This document shows positions 42,367-47,806 of a stretch of DNA of 47,806 nt, piece after piece; positions within the stretch are counted from its first letter, which is position 1, and the number at the start of each line of letters is the position of its first letter. Position numbers and translations under genes: made by a program. The notes below the pieces were generated by a model. It was not told the DNA's origin. It saw only the letters and a list, made by a program, of their open reading frames with translations, and ran no database searches. Origin of the DNA: Chloroflexota bacterium (lineage in GTDB: Bacteria; Chloroflexota; Dormibacteria; Dormibacterales; Dormibacteraceae); contig VBGP01000028.1 of NCBI GenBank assembly GCA_005880795.1, forward strand, positions 1 through 47,806. Reading direction: 5' to 3'.

Positions 42367-42842
42367 TGGTGTTTGGTGTCCCCATGCAGGAGCTGCACCG
42401 CATGGCCGAGTACTGGCACCACGGCTTCCAGGGATTCGGTCGCGCCTTTGGCGCTGCCGGGCACGTTGATGATCAGCGACTGGCCGCGCACGCCGGCGAC
42501 ACCACGCGAGAGGGCGGCCATCGGCGTGCTCGACGCGCCGGCCCTTCGCATCAGCTCAGCGAGGCCCGGGACCTCGTAGTCGATCAGCCTCGACGTCGCT
42601 TGCGGCGTCACGTCGCGTGGCCCAAGGCCGGTGCCACCGGTCGTGACGACCACGTCTGCGCCATCGACAACGGCCGCGACGATCGCGTCGTTGATACGCG
42701 CCTGGTCGTCGGGCACGATCTCCGGCCCTGAAACTTCGAACCGGGCATGCTTCAGCAGGTCGAGCAGGGCCGGACCGCTCGTGTCCGTGCGCGTGCCCGC
42801 TGAAACACCGTCGCTCACCGTGATCACGTGCGCGCGATGCAC
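42363..42842 (-). CDS. moaB: MogA/MoaB-family molybdopterin biosynthesis protein
   Basis: Acts in molybdenum cofactor synthesis, probably adenylating molybdopterin before metal insertion. The 159-residue protein has HVITVSDGVSAGTRTDTSGPAL, then ADVVVTTGGTGLGPRDVTPQA and INVPGSAKGATESLEAVVPVL, all diagnostic of the MoCF_biosynth domain. GTG at 42842 overlaps the moaC stop by one base. Which name (moaB or mog) is right cannot be decided by eye. Confidence 0.9.
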   Translation of the reverse strand: MHRAHVITVSDGVSAGTRTDTSGPALLDLLKHARFEVSGPEIVPDDQARINDAIVAAVVDGADVVVTTGGTGLGPRDVTPQATSRLIDYEVPGLAELMRRAGASSTPMAALSRGVAGVRGQSLIINVPGSAKGATESLEAVVPVLGHAVQLLHGDTKHQ

Positions 42843-43309
42843 TAACGCTTCCAGGTCCCCGAGCGGCCTCCGGATTTTTCGAGCAGGCGGACGGACTCGA
42901 GGTAGACGCCGCGCTCGACACCCTTGGTCATGTCGATCAGCGTCAGCCCCGCGACGGCCGCGGCGGTGAGAGCTTCCATCTCGACCCCGGTCTGGCCCGT
43001 GACACGCGCCCTCGTCACGATTCGCACGCCGCCTTCGACGAACTCGAAATCGACGCTCACGCTCGTTAGAGGCAGCGGGTGGCAGAGGGGGATCAGATCA
43101 GGCGTGCGTTTCGCGCCCATGATGCCGGCGACCCGCGCGACCTGAAGCGCATCACCTTTTGCCGTGCCTTCGCGCACCGCTTGCACCGTGCCGGCCGCCA
43201 TCCGCACGATGCATTCGGCGGTCGCCTCGCGCACCGTCGCGATCTTGTCGGCGACGTCGACCATCCGCGCCGCGCCCTTCTCGTCGAGGTGAGTGAGTCG
43301 TTTCGCCAT
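42842..43309 (-). CDS. moaC: Cyclic pyranopterin monophosphate synthase
   Basis: Second step of molybdopterin synthesis. The 155-residue protein starts [19 protein letters not shown] and contains [51 protein letters not shown] and [12 protein letters not shown], all near-invariant in MoaC. It opens a tight operon of seven genes down to the DinB-like gene. TATCCT (minus strand, 43318-43323) lies 8 nt before the ATG. Confidence 0.95.
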   Translation of the reverse strand: MAKRLTHLDEKGAARMVDVADKIATVREATAECIVRMAAGTVQAVREGTAKGDALQVARVAGIMGAKRTPDLIPLCHPLPLTSVSVDFEFVEGGVRIVTRARVTGQTGVEMEALTAAAVAGLTLIDMTKGVERGVYLESVRLLEKSGGRSGTWKR

Positions 43310-43328
43310 GGAGCATCAGGATATGCGC

Positions 43329-44036
43329 ATGCCCGGCACGGACGGCGTTCTCTTCGACTACGGCCGGACCCTCGTGACCTTTGCCTATCCGACGGAGGAG
43401 CTGCTGCGCGTGATCAACGGTTTCCGGCCCCGCATCCAGGCGGCGCTGGGGGTGCCGGCGCCGGAAGCCGAGACGATCCTCCGTGATGTCCTCCTTCCGC
43501 TCGAGGAGTACGTCGAGAGCATGAGCGAGGACGAGGTGGAGTACGTGAACGTCTACAGGGAGAAGTGGCAGCGGGCGGGTATGCGGCTGCCGGATGACCT
43601 CCTCCACGAGGTCCTCGACGCCGAGCAGCGATGCTGGGACCGCGCCGTGGAGGTCGATCCCGACGCAGTGCGCGTGCTGTCCTGGCTGGGCGAGCAAGGA
43701 GTTCGGCGAGGGATATGCTCCAACGCGCCGTTTCCGCCGGCGATGATGCGCCGCCAGTTGCGCAGCAACGGCGTCGATCAGTTAGTGGACGCGGTCGTCT
43801 TCTCGAGCGAGATCGGACGCCGCAAGCCGGCGCCTGAGGTGTATCAGGCGGCAGTCAATGCGATAGGTACGGTGCCGGCTAGAACGATGTTCGTCGGCGA
43901 TCGAGCGCGTGAGGACTACGAGGGGCCGCGCGCGCTCGGCATGCGGGCGGTGATCGTGACCAAGCACGCCAAAGACGCTCCACCTGACGGCGTGCCCACG
44001 ATCGAGTCCCTGGCGGAGCTCCCTTCGCTCCTATGA
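43329..44036 (+). CDS. HAD-superfamily hydrolase (motif I DYGRT)
   Basis: A 235-residue haloacid-dehalogenase fold protein. Motif I reads VLFDYGRTLV, so the second Asp of DxD is Gly, as in the D-x-G-x-T subset. Motif II is GICSNAPFPP, motif III SSEIGRRKPAPEVYQ and motif IV MFVGDRAREDYEGPRALG, giving a subfamily I cap. Starts at 43308, 43323 and 43329 are all in frame; 43329 is used because AGGA lies 7 nt before it and it begins MPGTDGVLFDYG. Divergent from moaC. Its stop overlaps the small membrane protein start by 4 nt. Confidence 0.8.
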   Translation: MPGTDGVLFDYGRTLVTFAYPTEELLRVINGFRPRIQAALGVPAPEAETILRDVLLPLEEYVESMSEDEVEYVNVYREKWQRAGMRLPDDLLHEVLDAEQRCWDRAVEVDPDAVRVLSWLGEQGVRRGICSNAPFPPAMMRRQLRSNGVDQLVDAVVFSSEIGRRKPAPEVYQAAVNAIGTVPARTMFVGDRAREDYEGPRALGMRAVIVTKHAKDAPPDGVPTIESLAELPSLL

Positions 44037-44275
44037 GCGACCCGCACAAACGGCCGAGCTGGCTGTGGCTCCTGTTCTACGGCCGGCGGCGGCGCGGCTT
44101 TCCGTGGCTGCTCGTTGGCGTCGTCCTTGCAACCGGCGTCCTCGCCCTGGTCTTCGCGGTGCCGGGAGGTCCAGACGCATCACGCGCCATCGCCGCCGTG
44201 GTCTTCAGTCTGCTGCTGGTCGGAGCCATTGCGCTGGCGGTCGTCGCGGTGCTGCGCCCTCGCCGCCGCCCCTGA
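44033..44275 (+). CDS. Small two-helix membrane protein
   Basis: An 80-residue protein with helices at about 23-43 (FPWLLVGVVLATGVLALVFAV) and 51-73 (AIAAVVFSLLLVGAIALAVVA), a basic N-terminus (GRRRRG) and a basic C-terminus. Function unknown. The ATG overlaps the HAD stop by 4 nt, supporting translation. Its whole length lies opposite the unusually extended 3' end of larB. Confidence 0.6.
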   Translation: MSDPHKRPSWLWLLFYGRRRRGFPWLLVGVVLATGVLALVFAVPGGPDASRAIAAVVFSLLLVGAIALAVVAVLRPRRRP

Positions 44276-45030
44276 GCCGCCCTCGCGGCGATCAGCGTCG
44301 CCGCCGCGCCCGCCCCCACCCCGTTGTCTATGTTCACCACCGTCAGTCCGGTCGAGCACGACTGCAGCATCGTGGTCAGGGCTGCCTCGCCCGCGCCGCC
44401 GCGACCGTAGCCGGTCGACACGGGAAGACCGATCACCGGCAGGTCGATCAGCCCGGCGACCAGACCCGGCAGGACACCGTCCATCCCAGCCGCGACGACC
44501 ACGACGTCAGCGCCCCATTCCAGCACCGCGCTGAGCGGTCCGACGAATCGATGCAGGCCGGCGACCCCCAGGTCAGCCTCCATTCGCGCCTCGAGGCCGC
44601 ATGCCTCGACGACCATGCGCGCTTCATCCGCCACCGGCAGGTCTGATGTGCCGGCGGTCAGGATGCCGACCTTTCCGTCCAGCGGCTCAGGGGAGAAGCC
44701 CATGCGCAGCACGCGCGCCGCGGCGTGGTATTCGGCAACTCTCATTCCGGCCTGCCGCGCGGCATCGCGGAGCGCCGACTCGTGCGCGTCGCTCATCCGA
44801 CTGATGAGGCCCTGCCCCTGGCGCTCCGCCATCGCGAGGACGAGTCGCGCGGCATCCTGCGGCGACTTGCCCGAGGCGAGCACCACCTCGGGAATGCCAC
44901 GCCGCAAGAAGCGCCCCAGGTCGAGGCGCGCCCGCCCGCCCAGCTCGTCGAGCTGCATGCGCCGCAGCTCCGCCAGGGCATCCTCTTCGCTCAGCTCGCC
45001 GGCGACGAGCCGGCGAAGTACATCTCTCAC
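44077..45030 (-). CDS. larB: Nickel-pincer cofactor biosynthesis protein LarB (with C-terminal extension)
   Basis: LarB carboxylates nicotinic acid adenine dinucleotide in synthesis of the nickel-pincer nucleotide of lactate racemase. From GTG 45030 the frame codes 317 residues. Family features: VRDVLRRLVAGELSEEDAL, LDLGRFLRRGIPEVVLASGK, VGILTAGTSDLPVADEA, DVVVVAAGMDGVLPGLVAGL, VIGLPVSTGYGRGG and VNIDNGVGAGAAATLI. The normal LarB end would be near residue 252. The remaining 65 residues (RRGRSTATTASAMAP and on) are low-complexity, lie opposite the small membrane gene, and are probably a result of stop loss or simply unused readthrough. LarC and LarE are not in the window. Confidence 0.88.
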   Translation of the reverse strand: MRDVLRRLVAGELSEEDALAELRRMQLDELGGRARLDLGRFLRRGIPEVVLASGKSPQDAARLVLAMAERQGQGLISRMSDAHESALRDAARQAGMRVAEYHAAARVLRMGFSPEPLDGKVGILTAGTSDLPVADEARMVVEACGLEARMEADLGVAGLHRFVGPLSAVLEWGADVVVVAAGMDGVLPGLVAGLIDLPVIGLPVSTGYGRGGAGEAALTTMLQSCSTGLTVVNIDNGVGAGAAATLIAARAAQGRRRGRSTATTASAMAPTSSRLKTTAAMARDASGPPGTAKTRARTPVARTTPTSSHGKPRRRRP

Positions 45031-45488
45031 AGGCCGAGCAGCACTTCGCGCATGCGCTGCCAGTGCGTGCCGGCCCAGTAGATGCGGCCGCAATCAGGGC
45101 ATTCGGAGTAGCGCGATTGCGTCCGCCTGACGTAAGGGGGCACGCGCTCGGCGACCACCGCCGGCATACGCGACTCGAGCTCGGAGTTGCACTCGATGCA
45201 TCGAGTCAGCGCGTCTTTCAGCTCGAGGCCAAGCTCCGCGAAGACCTGACGCAGCTGCATCGTCACGTCGTCGTCGCGGATCAAGATCGCGCGCACGACT
45301 CCGGTCTGGATGACACGACGCTTGGTCAGGTCTCGATCGCGCGTCAGGACCACCCGGTTTTCGGCCGCCGCTTCGCGCACGAGCTCCGAATCGCCGATCC
45401 GCGCGTGGTATGAGGCGTCGTAGCCGAGGGCGCGGAGCCAGCGCGCGAGCCGCCCGACGTTGCAGTCGGCCAGGAACCGGGGTCTCAC
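45027..45488 (-). CDS. Mut7-C RNase domain protein (DUF82-like)
   Basis: A PIN-like RNase domain followed by a zinc ribbon, 153 residues from GTG 45488. VRPRFLADCNVGRLARWLRALGYD gives the first acidic residue; VVLTRDRDL and RAILIRDDD supply further acids. The C-terminus has IECNSELE and SECPDCGRIYWAGTHWQRM, with CxxC knuckles. The RNase target is unknown. The stop overlaps larB as GTGA. TAAGAT lies 7 nt before the GTG. Longer N-terminal extension to 45557 lacks family similarity and would cover the divergent promoter. Confidence 0.85.
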   Translation of the reverse strand: MRPRFLADCNVGRLARWLRALGYDASYHARIGDSELVREAAAENRVVLTRDRDLTKRRVIQTGVVRAILIRDDDVTMQLRQVFAELGLELKDALTRCIECNSELESRMPAVVAERVPPYVRRTQSRYSECPDCGRIYWAGTHWQRMREVLLGL

Positions 45489-45511
45489 CTTCGCAATCTT
45501 AGAATCGGGCG
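45489..45511. promoter_or_regulatory. 23-bp divergent promoter with overlapping -10 boxes
   Basis: Between the GTG of the Mut7-C gene (45488, minus) and the ATG of the cupin gene (45512, plus) lie TAAGAT on the minus strand (45496-45501) and TAGAAT on the plus strand (45500-45505). Each box sits 6-7 nt from its start codon and they share two bases. Both mRNAs would be leaderless. Confidence 0.5.
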
Positions 45512-45784
45512 ATGGCGACCTTCGAAGACCTGATGTCAAAGCTCCGGACAGAGGCAAGTGGTTGCTACTCGTGGTCGAACGGTCCAGGAGATCGCTACGC
45601 CGCCCACAGCCACAGCTTCGAGAAGGTCCTTTACTGCGTCGACGGGTCGATCACTTTCGTGCTGGAGAGCGAAGGCCGTAGCCTCGAGCTCAAGCCAGGA
45701 GACCGCATGATGCTGCCCGCCGGGACGGTTCACTCGGCCACTGTCGGACCCGCCGGCTGCACATGCATCGAGGGCCATCGCTAG
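45512..45784 (+). CDS. Small single-domain cupin
   Basis: A 90-residue beta-barrel cupin. Motif 1 is AAHSHSFEKVLYCVDG (His pair and Glu as metal ligands) and motif 2 is LKPGDRMMLPAGTVHSA (second His). Such small cupins are often isomerases, dioxygenases or sensors; the substrate is unknown. It stands alone between two divergent-type promoters. Confidence 0.85.
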   Translation: MATFEDLMSKLRTEASGCYSWSNGPGDRYAAHSHSFEKVLYCVDGSITFVLESEGRSLELKPGDRMMLPAGTVHSATVGPAGCTCIEGHR

Positions 45785-45788
45785 GCGG

Positions 45789-45816
45789 TTGTCGTCTCAG
45801 GCTTGGGGCGTAATAT
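45789..45816 (+). promoter_or_regulatory. Predicted promoter of the zinc-ribbon gene
   Basis: TTGTCG (45789-45794) and TAATAT (45811-45816) are 16 nt apart. The ATG at 45826 is 9 nt downstream of the -10, so the mRNA would be leaderless or nearly so. Confidence 0.55.
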
Positions 45817-45825
45817 GGGCCGCGA

Positions 45826-46167
45826 ATGAGCATCATCGACTTCATTCGCGACCGCGCCCGGTTCTACAACTGCCCGGTCTGCGGCCGCAGCCTGAAGGGC
45901 TGCGAAGTGCAGGTCCTGAGCCACGAGGACGAGCGATTTCACCTCCAGGTGACGTGCGCCCAGTGCCAGGTGACGTTCGTGGTCGTCCTGGCGATCCAGG
46001 GCGGCGCGGTGGAGGAGGTCGAGAGCGCCGTCGAGGCGCTCGCGCCGCCGGTGGCCGCCGTCGAACCGATCAGCGTCGATGAGATCCTCGACCTGCACCT
46101 CTTCCTGAAGGGTTTCCAGGGCACGCTCACAGAGCTCATCCACCAGCCGGACCACAGCCGCGGCTGA
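45826..46167 (+). CDS. Small zinc-ribbon protein
   Basis: A 113-residue cytoplasmic protein. Residues 13-48 form a four-Cys zinc ribbon: FYNCPVCGRSLKGCEVQV and, about 20 residues later, VTCAQCQVTFVVVL. The second half is helical (EVESAVEALAPPVAA, then VDEILDLHLFLKGFQGTL), with a likely protein-contact role. Function unknown. It lies 7 nt before the desulfurase gene and may be co-transcribed. Confidence 0.7.
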   Translation: MSIIDFIRDRARFYNCPVCGRSLKGCEVQVLSHEDERFHLQVTCAQCQVTFVVVLAIQGGAVEEVESAVEALAPPVAAVEPISVDEILDLHLFLKGFQGTLTELIHQPDHSRG

Positions 46168-46174
46168 GCCGGCC

Positions 46175-47350
46175 ATGAGCCGGACTCGGATCTATCTCGA
46201 CGACGCGGGGTCTGCACCCGTCCTGTCCGAAGTAGAGGCGGCGATCCGGGATGTGCAGGCGGGTAACCCCTCCAGCCCGCACGCGGAAGGACGCGCGGCG
46301 CGTGCTGCCCTGGATCGAGCCCGCGATGTGGCGGCCGAAGCGCTCGGCGCAGGACGAACCGAGGTCACCTTCGTCTCCTCGGGGACTGAGGCGACCAACC
46401 TTGCGCTGTTCGGAGCCGCCGCCCGCCTGCCGAAGGGGGCCCGGATCGTCACCTGGTCCGCCGAGCACCAGTCGGTGCTGGCGGCGATCCGCAGGCTGCA
46501 GGCATTGGGCCGCGACGTGGTGGTCGCCGGCGTCGACGGCGCGGCAACGGTGGACGTGGGCGCCATCACACCCGGCACGGGCCTGGTTTCGGTCGGGCTC
46601 GCCAACAACGAGGTGGGGACCATCCAGCCGGTCGCCGAGGTGATCGCGCGCGCGCATGAAGTCGGCGCGTTGGTCCACGTCGACGCATGCGCCGGCCAGC
46701 GATGGATCGCGGCGCCCGCGGGGGCGGACCTGGTGTCGTTCAGCGGCCACAAGCTCGGCGCTGGCCGCGGCGGGTTGCTCCTGGTGCGCGACGGCGTGCG
46801 GATCGATCCGCTTTTCTTCGGCGGTCCGCAGGAATGGGGCCGCCGGGCCGGCCAGGAAGATGCGACGTCGGCCACGGCGGTGGCGGTCGCACTGGCGGCT
46901 GCGTCCGCGGGCCGTGAATCTCGCGCCCGCGTAGCGGAGGGCCAGGCGCAGGCGCTGCGCAAGGCGCTGCTCGAGCTCGGTGGAACGCTCACCGGCGGCG
47001 AGCCTCGATTGCCGAATTTTGCCAGCTGTACGTTTGCGGGTCGGAGGGGCGAAGACGTGTTGCTCGCCCTCGACCTGGCCGGCGTCGCCGCGTCGAGCGG
47101 TTCGGCGTGCGCGTCGGGCTCGCTCGATCCATCGCACGTGCTGCTCGCGATGGGGCTGAGCATGGAGGAGTCGCTGGGCAGCCTGCGCCTGACCACCGGA
47201 TACGCGACGACGGACGACGAGATCTCCCGCGCCATCGTCGTGCTGCGCACGGTTCTGAACCCCAGGCTCCTCCCCATTCATGGGGGCCGCGCGCTATCGC
47301 GCACGGAGGGGCAGGGGCAGGACCGAATAACTTCTACGACTCATGGCTAG
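46175..47350 (+). CDS. NifS-type cysteine desulfurase (class V aminotransferase)
   Basis: PLP enzyme that takes sulfur (possibly selenium) from cysteine for cofactor or tRNA use. The 391-residue protein has RIYLDDAGSAPVLSEVEAA, FVSSGTEATNLALFGA, the PLP aldimine Lys in VSFSGHKLGAGRG, and the active Cys loop AASSGSACASGSLDPSHVLLAMG, as in IscS/NifS group I. The stop TAG lies within the start of xdhC (8 nt overlap). Because XdhC proteins receive sulfur from a NifS for molybdenum hydroxylase maturation, this pair most likely serves that step. Confidence 0.9.
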   Translation: MSRTRIYLDDAGSAPVLSEVEAAIRDVQAGNPSSPHAEGRAARAALDRARDVAAEALGAGRTEVTFVSSGTEATNLALFGAAARLPKGARIVTWSAEHQSVLAAIRRLQALGRDVVVAGVDGAATVDVGAITPGTGLVSVGLANNEVGTIQPVAEVIARAHEVGALVHVDACAGQRWIAAPAGADLVSFSGHKLGAGRGGLLLVRDGVRIDPLFFGGPQEWGRRAGQEDATSATAVAVALAAASAGRESRARVAEGQAQALRKALLELGGTLTGGEPRLPNFASCTFAGRRGEDVLLALDLAGVAASSGSACASGSLDPSHVLLAMGLSMEESLGSLRLTTGYATTDDEISRAIVVLRTVLNPRLLPIHGGRALSRTEGQGQDRITSTTHG

Positions 47351-47806
47351 TGTCGAAGAAGAGCTGGCGCAGCGGATCGGCCGCGGCGAGGAGGTGGTCC
47401 TGGCGACCGTCATCAAGCTGGACGGCGAGCCACCGTCCCAGCCGGGGGCCAAGCTCCTGATGTCCCGAACGGCGCCGATAGCGGGAACGCTCGGCTGCAG
47501 CGAGTTCGACTCCGCCGCGGTTGCCGACGCGAACGCGATCGCGACGAGCGGGTCACCTCAGCTGCGCACATACCGGCACGACCTCGGCTCGGTCGAGGTT
47601 TACCTCGAGCCGTACGCAGCCTCCCCGACCCTCGTCATCTTCGCTGCCACGCCGGTGGCCCGGGCGCTCGCGAGCTGGGCTCCCGAGCTTGGCTTCCGCA
47701 CGGTCCTGGCAGAGTCGGCGCGTGATGTGCCATCAGCGCTGGCGGGCGACCTCTACATCATCCACACCAACCACGACGCGGAGGATCTCGTGCCGGCTCT
47801 CGAAGC
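47343..47806 (+). CDS. XdhC/CoxI-family molybdenum hydroxylase maturation factor (3' end cut by window edge)
   Basis: The visible 154 codons from ATG 47343 carry the XdhC pattern: EEVVLATVIKLDGEPPSQPGA (the N-terminal CoxI domain), GTLGCSEFDSAAVADANA, VEVYLEPYAASPTLVIFAATP, and the start of the Rossmann-like XdhC_C domain AELG...LA followed by DLYIIHTNHDAEDLV. It binds the molybdenum cofactor and helps insert the terminal sulfur into xanthine dehydrogenase-family enzymes. The gene overlaps the desulfurase by 8 nt and runs off the right edge. Confidence 0.88.
   Translation, partial: MASVEEELAQRIGRGEEVVLATVIKLDGEPPSQPGAKLLMSRTAPIAGTLGCSEFDSAAVADANAIATSGSPQLRTYRHDLGSVEVYLEPYAASPTLVIFAATPVARALASWAPELGFRTVLAESARDVPSALAGDLYIIHTNHDAEDLVPALE

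Overview
This 47.8 kb window is chromosomal DNA of a GC-rich bacterium. Genes are packed tightly, with many 1-4 nt start/stop overlaps. No ribosomal, phylogenetic-marker or tRNA gene is present, so the taxon cannot be fixed. The gene mix (BMP-type nucleoside ABC importer, fused Liv ATPases, LarB, Mut7-C, XdhC, MASE1 kinase, lipoproteins, no sign of outer-membrane genes) fits a GC-rich Terrabacteria lineage such as Chloroflexota/Dormibacterota or Actinomycetota. That is inference.

Region 1 (1-2112): an ECF sigma factor cut by the left edge, divergent from a secreted Asp-box (BNR) beta-propeller protein. Region 2 (2143-19037): a nucleoside uptake and breakdown island. A long minus-strand series runs MASE1 histidine kinase, HAD hydrolase, nucleoside ABC importer (ATPase, two permeases, BMP lipoprotein), pyrimidine-nucleoside phosphorylase, uridine phosphorylase, uracil PRTase. 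Facing it are deoC with two ALDH genes (the second lacks its catalytic domain), nucleoside hydrolase with ribokinase, and a hypoxanthine PRTase/adenosine deaminase pair. Together they import nucleosides, release bases for salvage, and feed ribose and deoxyribose to central metabolism, with acetaldehyde oxidised by ALDH.

Region 3 (19087-22902): unlinked single genes: a VOC dioxygenase-like protein, a nuclease-fold-like protein, a PAP2 phosphatase, an HExxH protein and two small or unknown proteins, ending in a clear hairpin terminator. Region 4 (22919-28039): an SsuABC/TauABC-like importer divergent from a CitA/CitB-type two-component system. Region 5 (27998-35836): a branched-chain-amino-acid-type (Liv) importer operon in which LivG and LivF are fused and end in a ribbon-helix-helix-like domain, followed by a secreted Phe-Gly-Gly-rich protein and a CPICG membrane protein. 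A GGDEF protein lies upstream, and an operator-like cluster of inverted repeats sits between them.

Region 6 (35963-39150): a Cys-rich ArsR-type regulator, a small Cys-Cys protein, a DUF4013-like membrane protein and 5-oxoprolinase subunits PxpB and PxpC. Region 7 (39117-43309): a minus-strand operon moaC, moaB, pxpA, membrane protein, acetyltransferase, peroxiredoxin, DinB-like protein. The peroxiredoxin has an in-frame TGA exactly at the peroxidatic cysteine followed at once by a hairpin, so it is very probably a selenoprotein. Region 8 (43329-47806): HAD hydrolase, LarB, Mut7-C RNase, cupin, zinc-ribbon protein, a NifS-type desulfurase and a partial XdhC, a group pointing to Mo/Ni cofactor chemistry.

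Many first genes have a -10-like hexamer only 6-9 nt before the start codon, two of them with a well-placed -35, suggesting widespread leaderless transcription. No stretch over 300 bases lacks a gene. I saw no tRNA, rRNA, CRISPR array, insertion sequence or prophage.
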